Below, piece after piece: positions 11,762 to 22,332 of a stretch of 64,000 nt of DNA; the stretch's first letter is position 1; every line of letters begins with the position of its first letter. Made by a program: the position numbers and the translations under genes. Source of the stretch: Cephalotrichum gorgonifer (Eukaryota > Ascomycota > Sordariomycetes > Microascales > Microascaceae); contig ONZQ02000007.1 in the NCBI GenBank assembly GCA_900312665.1, positions 1,060,308 through 1,124,307 on the forward strand, read 5' to 3'. Below the pieces are notes generated by a model that worked only from the letters and a program-made list of their open reading frames with translations, was not told the DNA's origin and did not search any database.

Positions 11762-11905
11762 CCGACGAGACAAGAGCTTTGTGTATCTCACGAGTGTGTT
11801 CTTATGTCATGAGGATAGACAAAGGGCATAGACAAGGGACTTTGGGGTGACCTTCCATTCTAATATTCGCTTAACTTTATTTTCCGCATCTGTGCTACGT
11901 AGTAC

Positions 11906-14900
11906 CTACGGGAGAGCGTACTTTTCCTCATCTAGCAGCGTACTCTCCTCCCAGCTCTCCTCGATCCACCTCCTCGTAACCAACCGGGGGATCCTCGTCC
12001 TGGATGAGATCTCCTTCCGTAAGCCGGCAACGCCCTCCCTGTCGTCGTCCCCGAGTACCACAACATGCGTCAGGTCCGGGCTACCCAGATACCCCACCAC
12101 CGTCCCGTCGCCGAACTCCACGTAGTTCCCCAGCTTAAAACTCTCCGTGCCCTCCGCGTCCCCGCCGTGGAAGTACACAACGCACCGGCTGAAGATGTAG
12201 CCCCTGAGGTTCTCCAGGGGGCGCCCGTGCTCCTCCAGCTGCTGGAGGAAGAGGCCCTTGTCGAAGGGGTTCGTACGGCTCTCGAGCTTCGGCATGTCCG
12301 CCAGCAGCCCCGCCAGCTCCGCCACGTCCACGTCCCTGGCGTAGCTGTCGCCGAAGCGGTCCGTGCTATCCCTCGCCGCGGCCCTGGCCGCCTCCGTCGC
12401 GTGGAACAGGTGGCCGTCCTCGTAGGGGAGGAGGTACCCGCCCCCGGGCTGCGCGACGCAGTCCAGGAGCCACCTGGGCCGCACAATGTCCGCGCCCCCC
12501 TTCTTGATCAGGCTCGCGACGGAGACGAGCTTCTTGTCCGCCACGAGGACCATGCCCGTCCCGGGCTCAGGCCGCTGGCTGATGGCGCCCCCACCCTCCT
12601 TGATCACCCCCTCCAGCTGTGTCTTTGTCATCTTGAGCGGCCGAGCGGCGTCGCTCAGCACGCAGAACTCCAGCCCCTCAAAGATCTTCTTCGTCTTCTT
12701 GCTGGTGACTGCCGGAACTACCCCCGCGCGGGGGGCAGTGGAAGAGGAGGACGAGTCGACGCCCGCAATGACGAGCTCGCGTCTCGCGCGCTTCGCGGGC
12801 CGCCGCGCGCGGTCCTCGACCTTCATGTCCTTGCTCTCCTGCTCGGCCCTGGCCCGCCGGTGCAGGGCCTCGAACTCGTCCTCGCTAAGGGCCGAGTCCC
12901 AGCTCCTGTCGAGCCTGAGCCGCCGGAACCGCGGGAACCTCAGCGTCACGCCGGCGGCGAAGGACCGCGATTCCGTGACGCTGGCGGCCTTGACGGACAC
13001 CACGACCGAATCCCGCGGCCGTATCCAGACGTCGGGCCTCTCGAGCTTCTCGCCGCCCGCGAGGGACATGTACTCCGTCGGCGGGCTCCTCACGTCCCAC
13101 TTGGTCCACTTGCCCTCGGTGTGGTGGCGGATCTCGGCGTAGTCCTCGGCCTTGAAGCCGCCGCCGACCTTGAAGAAGCTCTTGCACTTCTCCGGGCTCG
13201 CCCCCGTCGCGATCTCGTTCTCCCCGACCCGCAGCCCGCAGAGGAAGGAGGATAAGCGCCCGCCGCGGCTGCCGGAGCCGTAGTAGCCGCCGATGATGAC
13301 GCAGTCCAGCGACTCGCCGAACTCGTCCATGTACTCGGGCTTCACCTTCATCCAGTCGTCGTTGCGGCTGTTGAGGCGGTACATGGAGCGCGGGTTCTTG
13401 AGGACGAGGCCCTCACCCCCTTCCGCTATGACCGTGCGGAGCTGCGTCTCTATATCGTCGGGGGAGGAGGCGACGACGTGCGGGTGCAGCTCCAGGCGGC
13501 GGTGGACGCCGGGGACGACGGCCTCGAGGGCGCGGTAGCGGTCGCGGAGCGTGTACTGCCCGAGCTGCGCGTCGTTTAGTAGGAGGATGTCGAAGACGAA
13601 GAAGACCGGCCGCAAGTCTTTCACCACGTTGTCCTCGGCCGTCCCGAGCTTCTCCTTGTTCGCTGCGGTCTTGAGGCTCCCGAAGTCATCCGGCTTGTCC
13701 TCCTTCATGTTCCAGGCGACCATCTCGCCGTCGAGGATCAGGTTCCGAACCTTTGGGGAGAAGGCGCCCTTCAGGAAGCGTGTGAGCGCGGACACCTCCT
13801 CGTAGCCGGACCCGTACAGGTCCGTGTAGACCTTGGCCTTTCGGGAGCAGAAGTAGAAGGCCTTCCCACCGGGCTTGTCGGGATCGTCCATCATGTGGAG
13901 CTGCATCCTCTCGCCGTCGAGCTTTACCTCGATCCAGTACTCCGGGTCGTCCTCGGTTACGCCGAGACGCGAGACCATCTTCGACAGGGTCGTGGTCACC
14001 TGGAACTGGGCGAGCTGGGGCTGGAACGGCTGGCCCAGCTTCAGACCCGTGTCCTCCTGCTGGATGCGGACGCTGGGGTCGCGCAGGTTCCAGCAGACCT
14101 GCCTCAGACTCGAGGACACGCTGAATAGGGCCTCGGCGTCGGGGTGCCAGCGGTAAAAGATGGTGTTCTCGGACGCGCCGATCCGCATCTGCTTGAGGAT
14201 GATGCGGATGACCCAGAGCATCTCCTCGGCGTTCATTCGCAGATAGAACATTTGGAAGACGGCGAGGTTCTCGGTCTCGCTCGAGGACGCGGCGAGCTTG
14301 TCCAGCAGCTCGTTTACGTCGGCGACAGTAAGGTCGCCGACCTCGGTCCTCATGGGCCGCTTCGAGATTATGTCGTAACACCGGCCAGGGAAGTCGCCCG
14401 CCATCCGCGCCGCCATGGACTGGCCGGGGAGCTTCCAGTGCAGGAGGTTATAGCCGTCCTCGGAGTTCTTGTCGACCTTGAGCAGCTTGACCAGGAGCTT
14501 GCCGATGTTGCTCTCCTTGAGCCCGTACACGGCGCGATCCCTGTCCTTGTCCGGGAGGATGAGCCGCATGGCGGGGTAGAAGTCGTCGCCGACTTCAGCG
14601 CGCCATCTGGTGACGAACTTGTCGATAATGTGCCGCTTCTGTTCCTGCACCGAGAGGAGGCCGCCGCCGCCGGAGCGCGTCTTAGCACGGCCCTGGACGG
14701 GGCCGGACGGGTTCTTCCTCAGCTCGAGCAGCGGGTTGAATAAGGTCTTGAAGAGCTCGGAGAATAGAAGGGTCTTGTGGAAATTCCTTGGCCGGTCGGC
14801 GAACCTATGTTTGAAGTGAGCGGCGAGTCTCGGCGCGGGATTTGGTACTGGCTGAGAGTGCGAACATACTCCTGGGCAAGTTCCTCGCTGGCTGCCTCGC

Positions 14901-14970
14901 CGTACATGCGTTCATCCTCATCTTGGGCCTCAGGATCCGGTGAGCTAGGCCGTTTTATTCTTTGACTCAT
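11906..14970 (-). CDS. LIG4: DNA ligase IV
   Basis: Two exons, 14970-14870 and 14804-11906, joined across a 65-bp intron (GTATGT donor, CATAG acceptor); 999 residues. LIG4 is the ATP-dependent ligase of non-homologous end joining and works with XRCC4/Lif1 in the nucleus. The order is an N-terminal DNA-binding domain, the nucleotidyltransferase domain with the adenylation motif KLDGER at 328-333 (Lys328 as nucleophile), an OB-fold domain, then two BRCT domains at about 740-835 and 895-995 that flank the partner-binding linker. A basic stretch RARRPAKRARREL near 700-715 could be a nuclear signal. The 5' exon was chosen because skipping the intron restores the conserved segment DRPRNFHKTLLFSELF, which is out of frame with the exon 1 reading otherwise. 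Confidence 0.96.
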
Positions 14971-15594
14971 TGTGGAGGGGTTTATTTCGAGGGAGTGGAT
15001 GAAAACGGGGAGTTGTTTGGAGATATGTTGAGGTAAGGTGAGGTGAGATTAGGTGAGGGAGGCAAGCCGATCAGACTTGGGAAAGGTGTAAGGTTATGGC
15101 CGAGGAAACCTGGAGTGACCATGGGTTTACACAGTCAATTGGGAAATAGAGTCTTTAGGGAAGTTGGTCCATTTTCCTGGTCCCCGGGCCTTCAATTTTT
15201 TATGTTAGGTGAAACTCGTTCGTGAGGAGTCTCATACATCATGGAATCCTTCATGTCCTTCCAAATCTCGTGACGCGACTCCATGTGCGCGCCCGAGTCC
15301 GCTAGGCAACAGTGCTCACAGCTCTTCATTCCTCAGACACCACACACCTCTCATCTACTCTCATGACCATGAACAGCCAGGCCACTCACTGTACACGCAC
15401 GAAAATTTTCCTCCAACCATTTACTGCAGATACTGCATCGATATCCGAATTGCATTATTTTCAATTGAATGTTTTACCAACACCGTTTTCAACCATGAGC
15501 CCACAGAGAGCTGCTGTGGTAAGAATAGTTGATATCCGGAAAGCCTGAATGCACTATTGGCACCAACAGTCCATATCCGACGCTGCCTCAAGCC
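14971..15594. other. intergenic, LIG4 5' / GST 3'
   Basis: A 624-bp spacer between two minus-strand genes, expected to hold the LIG4 promoter and the GST 3' end. Repeated GGTGAGG-type purine tracts lie at 15030-15060. I see no gene. Confidence 0.5.
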
Positions 15595-16423
15595 TCACTC
15601 GGCATCCAACTCAGGGTATTGTCTCCATATGCCCAGGCCATACTTCTGGCGGCGGTCGCTCTCCAGATACTTTTTGATGTTGGGCTGTTCCTTGACAGCG
15701 TTGTACAGCTTAAACACCCGGTCATACTTGCCCGACTTTTCCAACTTCTCAACAGCCTTTGGGAAAGCATGCTTGACCCCGTCGAGGCCCTTCCCAATGT
15801 TAGCTCCACGTCGTCGCCTCTGCAAGTAATGATGAGTGCGGGGTAAAGGCCGGACAACAACTCACCTGAAAGAGCACCAGGTCGGCATAAGTCAGGCTCC
15901 CCCCGTAGAGCCACGGCCCCTCCCCACTCTTCGGGCCCTGGAGCACCCTCTCAAAGTAGCCGAGGAACTTGGGCAACCGATTATCTATGTAACTCTTCGC
16001 CCGCTTCTTGCTCTCCTCCTTCTGATCCTCATAGTAGAGCTCCGTCGCGACGGGGTGGTGCGTGTCGTGCGCCTCGTTCGAGAGCCCGTCGAGGGCCACC
16101 AGCGCTAGGCCGTTGATGTGGTAGAGGCCCGGGCCATCGGCAGGGGCGAGCCCATGGCGTGTGGCGAGGTACTGGAGTATGTTGGGCGTCTGGCTGATGA
16201 GGAGGTCGCCGTGGCGGAGGATGGGCGGGGCGAACGGGGGCGGGTTGGCCGCGTCTCCGATGTTGGTGGCGCTGATCTGACCCAGGACCGCCTGGACGCC
16301 ATCGTCGGGGGACGTGACGCCCTGGTCGGTATAGGGCACGCCGGCTTGCTCGAGGACGAGGCGGATGAATTCGCCACGGCCGGGGATGCCAGGCCAGTAG
16401 ATCAGTTCGTAGGCGTGAGGCAT
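15595..16423 (-). CDS. glutathione S-transferase
   Basis: Two exons, 16423-15866 and 15819-15595, giving 260 residues from the ATG at 16423. The protein conjugates glutathione to electrophiles. The N-terminal thioredoxin-like domain begins YELIYWPGIPGRGEFIRLVL, with Tyr near residue 4 and the usual glutathione-site motif QTPNILQYLA further on. The all-helical C-terminal domain covers about residues 95-260. The frame continues upstream to an ATG at 16597, which would add 58 residues rich in Arg and poor in acidic residues and ending in RAISSTPANM, a presequence-like signal. The shorter start gives the classic cytosolic enzyme; both may be used. The intron follows a codon boundary in LVLFQ. Confidence 0.88.
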
Positions 16424-17423
16424 GTTGGCCGGAGTAGATGAGATTGCACGATACGAATTGAGACTGGGCAAGTATGGGAGACAGCTTTGTTTGTATAAGT
16501 ATGGTCTGGAACTAAAAATACCCCTCCCGGTGGGATATTGGGTTGCTCCGCAGCGGGTGATGAAGACGACGATGGAGCGGGGTTCGGTTCGTGGCATGGC
16601 ATGTCATGTCAGACATGCATTGCATTCTCGGACAAAACAGTTAGTTACACATACAGAACCAACGTGGGATGGTCTACGGCGGGCAGGCGCGGCCAGATGG
16701 TGCTTGTGGTACCGCGACATGATGTCATTGGACGGAGCTTGAGTTTCGCAACTCTATTCCGAGGTATTGGAGGTTGAATAAGGCCAGTGAGCGGTTGCTG
16801 TGATCCCATTGCTATTGCCGGTTGGGGCAAGAACTTGTACGCAATACGCAACGGAAAACAAAGCTCGCTGATGCAGATGGGTTGCTGCTATTATCTATAC
16901 CCAGAGGACAGGACATCCTACTTGTTAGGTTCCAATGGAGGTGATGGGCCAAGCTGGTACAAGGAATCTCCGGGATCTCGGCACCGAGCTGCTGCGGATG
17001 AGTCTCCTATTCGCCGAAGCTATCTATTCGTACTACCATGGACTATCCCGGCGGGGTTCCACAGGGTCTTTTGTAGCGCGTGGATTGAGTCAAACCGCTG
17101 CTTGAATGACTTCCTACTCAGTAGGCACAGGGACAGGGCAGCGAGTGGCACTGGAAGCAGTGTAATATTTTGGCGGGTATTACCTTATTAGCGGGTAGTT
17201 ACTTGGTAGGCATGGCGGGGTCATGCCCCTAATTGGCAAGACGCCATCACCTTCCTTTTCCATCCACAAGCACGCAACCACATTTGTGAGGTGCTCACTC
17301 GTATGAAGCATTACTTAAGGCGCCAGCTATCTTTGTTATCTCTCCCCTAGCCAGCACTTCATCCATGTGTGACCTATAACCGGGAACACAACTTTCGCCC
17401 AGGTGGCGTATCAACAGAACAAC
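16424..17423. other. divergent intergenic region, GST / amidohydrolase
   Basis: A 1-kb region between outward-facing genes. On the GST side, 16424-16597 is an in-frame upstream extension that may be translated as a mitochondrial presequence. The rest has no supportable gene. Confidence 0.5.
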
Positions 17424-20375
17424 ATGATGGACTTAGAAAAGGACGGGCTCCCGCCTTACTCGTACTCGGCGTTGCCCGAAGTCAAAATCGGGGGGACAAA
17501 GCAGGCGCCGCAACTCAAAAATAAGCGCCGGTCGATGAGAAGATCGCGGGCCGTCCGATTCGTCACGCTCGCCTGCCTCCTCTTCATCGCCTTCGCCCAA
17601 TGGAAGCAATCCAGAGGGCTGCCCGGGCCTCACCACCCCCGCAAGAACCATGGACTCTCCATCGACCGCCTCCAGGAGAACCTCGCGACGTGCGCGAAGC
17701 TCAGGCATAAGCCCAAGAACCCGACTGGTCTTGGTAGGGAGCGGAACGCGCGGTACGTGGACGGCCAGAAGCCGACCCTCATCCGCAACGCGACCGTCTG
17801 GGTCGGCGAGGCGGTGGGGGCCACAAGCGAGGAGGACGCGCGCGCCGGGCACGGATTCGCCTGGATCAAGGCCGATGTCTTCATCCAGCGCGGCCTCATC
17901 CAGACCGTCGAGGCCGACATATCGCTCGCCTCGCTGCCCGAGGACACCCTGATCTGGGACGCCAAGGGCCGCCAGCTGACGAGCGGCATCATTGATATGC
18001 ACAGCCATTCGGGCGTCGACTCCCTCCCGAACCTGGTCGGGAATGACGACACCAACGAAATGTCGTCCGACATCACCCCGTATGTGCGCTCCATCGACGC
18101 CATACAGCCCCTGGACCCGCAGTTCCAGGTCATCAAGTCGGGCGGCGTCACGACGAGCCTCGTCCTCCCCGGCTCCGGCAACAACATCGGCGGCGAGGCC
18201 TACGTGGTCAAGCACGCCATCGGCCAGGCCGACGGCCGCAGCGAGCTGAGTGCCGAGGACATGCTCGCCGACCCGGACAGGAACTGGCGGTACATGAAGA
18301 TGGCCTGCGGCGAGAACGCCAAGCGGGTCTACGGGAAGGCCGGCGAGAGGGGCCCGTACAGCCGTATGGGCGAGTCGTGGGCCTTCAGGCAGGCGTTCGA
18401 GCATGCGCAGAAACTCGTCCGCGAGCAGGACGACTGGTGCGCCGAGGCGGACGCGGTGGGTATCGAGCACATGTCGCACTACCTGCCGGAAGACCTTGAG
18501 TGGGAGTCCCTGGGCGCCGTGCTCCGCGGCCAGGTGCACATTAACACCCACTGCTATACGATCCCTGATCTGGAAGCCTTTGTTGACCATACGAACGAGT
18601 TCAAGTTCCCCGTCAGGGCGTTCCACCACGCCCACAGCACTTATCTCGTGCCCGAGGTATGTTCATTTCGACCGCCCATTACTATATATTCCTCACGAAA
18701 GAGACCAAAGCTAACGGGACCGTAGATACTCAAACGCGCCTATGGCGACCAAACGCCGGCTTCCGCCATATTCGCCGATAACATGTACTACAAGGCCGAG
18801 GCCTACGTCGGCAGCGAGTACGCAGGTAAGATCTTGTTTGACAACGGCTTCGACACCATCTACGTCAGCGACAACCCCGTGATCAACGCCCAGCATGTCC
18901 TCTTTGAGGCCGCAAGGGGCTATAAGTACGGTCTGCCCTACCATGCGGCGCTTGCCAGCGTAACGTCGCTCCCCGCGCACTATCTTGGCTTGGGAGAGAG
19001 GATAGGTAAGATCAAGCCCGGATTCGACGCGGATATCGCCGTCTGGGATAGCGACCCGCTCAGCGTGGGCGCCGCGCCGGTCCAGGTGTGGATTGACGGC
19101 ACGGCCCAGTTCAAGGACCCGGTCGAGCTCAACAAGTCCGTGTCGTCGCCCATCGTTCCGGACCCGAGCCTGGGCGTCATTCCGGGCGAGCCCGTCAGGG
19201 TGAAGGACATCGTATATACTGGAATCACCCGCTCTCTACTCCCCGGGATGGAAGCTCCGGCTACGACGGAGGAGGGCTCGCTCACCCTCGTAGTCCTGGA
19301 CGGCAAAATCCAATGCTTCGGTTCCTGCGAGGCCGAGCTACGACAGGCGTCCGATGCCAAGGTTGAGGTGATCAGCCTCGCAAACGGGTACGTAACCAAG
19401 GGCTTCACGGCCTTCGGGTCCCTGCTCGGGCTGAACGAGATCGACATGGAGGCGGACACGGACAACGGGCCCAGCCGCGGCAAGGCCTTCAGCCGCGGCG
19501 TGGACGGGCTGGCGCTGGATACCAAGAAGCTTGGTGTGGCGCACCGGTACGGCGTCACGAAGGCCATCACGGCGCCGAAGTACCGCTACGGCATCTCGCG
19601 CCACGGCACGAGCGTGGGATTCCGGACGGGCGCCGCGAATAGCCTGGAGGACGGGGCCGTGTGGGGCGAGGATGTGGCTGTCCATTACACGCTCTCACTG
19701 GCGGCCAAGGGCGACACGACGCCCTCCATCTCGAGCGCCGTCGGTGCCCTGAGGTCGGCGCTCCTTGAGGCGGTCACCTCGGAGGAGGAGAAGAAGATCA
19801 CGGACCGGTTCTCCGAGAAGGCGTTCCTCCGAAAGGTCGTCAGGGGCGAGACGGCGCTGGTGGTGTCTGTCCACAGCGCCGACACCATCGCCGCGCTGCT
19901 GAGGGTGAAGAAGGAGGTCGAGGCCGCGGCGGCCACCAAGCTCCGCGTGGCGATCCTCGGCGGCGCCGAGTCTCACCTCGTGGCGGAGCAGCTTGCGGAC
20001 GCGGAGGTGGGGGTCGTGCTCGCGCCGCTGCTCTCGTACGGGACGTCGTGGGAGGAGCGTAGGGCGCTCACGGGCGCGCCGCTCACGAACGGCACGGCGG
20101 TGGACGCGCTGGTCGCGGCGGGCGTGGTGGTGGGCATCGGGCTGTACGAGGACTGGGTCATCAGGGACCTGGCGCTGCATGCGGGGATCGCGCTCAGGAA
20201 CGGCGGGGGCAAGGTGACGGATGAGGAGGCGCTCGAGATGATTTCGGGGAACCTGTATAAGATTTTGGGGGTGGAGGAGCCGGAGGGCGAGTTCCTCGTC
20301 TTCGAGGGGAACCCGCTGGAGATTACGGGGCGGGTGAGGGGCGTTGGTGGGAGCAGGTTTGTTGATGTGGTGTAG
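17424..20375 (+). CDS. membrane-anchored amidohydrolase, two-domain
   Basis: Two exons, 17424-18656 and 18726-20375 (GTATGT donor), giving 960 residues. A hydrophobic segment at 44-59 (VRFVTLACLLFIAFAQW) after a basic cytosolic stretch predicts a type II membrane anchor. The first half is an amidohydrolase with the HxH metal motif (DMHSHSGVDS, His193 and His195), a further histidine motif FHHAHSTYLVPE and an Asp in YVSDNP near 460. The second half repeats the domain layout: a DGKIQCFG strand, the NGYVTKGF turn, and a C-terminal 'HAGIALRNGGGKVT' helix. It lacks the HxH pair, reading FGS at 641-643. Fungal relatives are often filed as carbohydrate esterase family 9, but the substrate is unknown. 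Start at 17424 is the first ATG of two adjacent ones. Confidence 0.87.
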
Positions 20376-21226
20376 ATGAGATGGGCTAGATGCTGTGGGT
20401 TTGGTATATACTTTGCCCTGTCGTATCACGGCGCATTGCCGTGCCTTCACATAGTTACGATGTTGTCTTGTCCTTTCTTCTATAGTATGTATGGTATGAG
20501 TAAGTTCTCGACGAAGTGAGTTTGTATGTTTGTCTGGTTGTCTGGTTGGATATTCGGATATGCGAATAATACACACATTGCACTTCTGGTAATGAAGGGT
20601 TCCATTCCGACTTCCGTTTTTACTAACATCCGAGCGCTAGTGAGGTAGGTCGATTTGAAGGCGATGGATGACCAAGACTTAGTAATGCGAGCTGTCACCT
20701 TCTCCGCCGTACTCGTACGTTGCATTATTAGCAGGTCCTCCATCCCGAGATAATAGCGATCCTCCATGTCCCACATATGAACGCATTTGCAACCATGTGC
20801 ACCCCGCTTCTCAGCCCACTTCCGACAATATGGATCCCTTACCCGCGCGGGGCCCGCCCCCACCAAATTTCGTCCGTGATTCGTCCGTCCGTGTCATGGA
20901 CCTGGCCTTCGGGTTTGGTCCCGGAAGTTTTTTGGTCCCGAGGGAGGGGCGGGCGGCGATTAAGTCCAAGCTTTCTTTTGCTTTGTTCCTGCGTATAAGA
21001 GTTTGGTGTTATCTGCGATCTTGGACCAGACGCCTCTTGCCCCACTTACCACTGTCGCTGCCACTGCCACTTCTATCGGACGAAAGAGCCTTATAATCCT
21101 GGAGCGGACGACCTACGTCGACATACCTAGACCAAATTAGACTGACCGACACGCCCTACAGCGAACAAGAAAGAGAAGACCGCGAGACGGAAAGGCCGAA
21201 GAAACGAGAGAGGAACCTCCCTGTAC
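20376..21226. other. intergenic region
   Basis: An 851-bp spacer between two plus-strand genes. A weak TATA-like GTATAAGA lies at 20992-20999, about 230 bp upstream of the dioxygenase ATG. A minus-strand open frame of 128 codons at 20480-20866 has no recognisable features and is not called. Confidence 0.45.
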
Positions 21227-22332
21227 ATGTCGGCTAGCTATCTCCGACGAGGCTTAATTGGTGCCGCGCTCTGCATCTTACTCGCCATCGCATACCAGTA
21301 TCAGTACAAGGGGACTACCGTCGAGAACAACGACCTGGATCTGCTCAGGACCGCCGCCAGGACTGCCGCCAAGATGCCGCGCGCTCCAGTCATTGCTCTA
21401 TCTCACGGGGGAGGTACGGACCACTGCCGTTCACTGCACTCCCTTCCTCCTCTCTCCTCTCTCCTTACATACATACCCCAGCTAGCCAGGCCTGTACTAA
21501 CTCACCGTTACAACCAGGCCCCATGCCCCTCATGAACGACCCCAACCACAAGGACATCACGGCGTCCCTGCGCAATCGAGTCCCCCGTCTCCTAGGCCTA
21601 AACACGCCCTCGGCCCCTCGCGCCATCGTCCTCGTCACGGCGCACTGGTCGACCGGCAACCCCACCATCACGTCGTCCTCCTCGCCCTCCCTCCTCTACG
21701 ACTACTACGGCTTCCCCCCGGAGACCTACAAGCTCAAGTACCCGGCTCCCGGCTCCCCCTCCGTGGCGGACGAGGTCAAGCGGGCCATGGAGGCCCAGGG
21801 CCTCCGGCCCTCGCTGGACCCGAAGCGGGAGTGGGACCACGGCGTCTTCGTGCCGCTGCTCCTCGTCAACCCCGCGGCCGACATCCCCGTCGTGCAGGTC
21901 TCCGTGCTCGGCTCCGAGGACCCACGCCAGCACTTCGCCATGGGCAAGGCGCTCGAGTCCCTCCGCGACGACGGCGTGGCCATCGTCGGCTCCGGCTTCG
22001 CGTCATTCCACAACCTGGGCCTCATGAGGCAGCTCATGGGCGGAAGGGGCGCCGCCTTCACCGCCTTCAAGCAGCGGTCCGACGCCTGGAACGACCGGCT
22101 GGGCGAGGCGGTCAACAAGGCGGACGCCGCGGAGAGGGCGGAGGACCTGGCCGGGTGGAGGGCGTTCCCGGCCGCGGACGAGATGCACCCGCGCGGAGGC
22201 GGGGAGCACTTCATGCCGCTGCTGGTGTGCGCGGGCGCGGCGGGGAACGAGACGGCCGGGGCGTACAAGGACGACTTCTTGGGCGTCGACATCTGGACAT
22301 ACTACTGGGGGGCTGCCACCAAGGCGGAGTAG
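21227..22332 (+). CDS. DODA/LigB-type extradiol dioxygenase, membrane-anchored
   Basis: Two exons, 21227-21413 and 21518-22332, giving 333 residues. The fold is that of the class III extradiol ring-cleaving dioxygenases related to 4,5-DOPA dioxygenase. Candidate metal and catalytic histidines are His60 (ALSHGGGPMPL), His105 (TAHWST), His170 (EWDHGVF) and His227 (GFASFHNLG). The intron splits the first histidine motif exactly after SHGG, and splicing restores GGGPMPLM. Residues 9-24 (GLIGAALCILLAIAYQ) form a hydrophobic segment after basic residues, so the enzyme is probably anchored facing the secretory lumen or is secreted. The actual aromatic substrate cannot be told from sequence. Confidence 0.88.

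Noticed and set aside
12065..13255. 396-codon plus-strand open frame
   Set aside because: Antisense to DNA ligase IV; composition (Arg, Pro, Leu, Val) is typical of a shadow frame.
17433..18635. 400-codon minus-strand open frame
   Set aside because: Antisense to the amidohydrolase, whose own frame has the HxH motif, a membrane anchor and a well-placed intron.
20480..20866. 128-codon minus-strand open frame
   Set aside because: Low-complexity start and no family signal; lies in the spacer where promoter and 3' sequence are expected.
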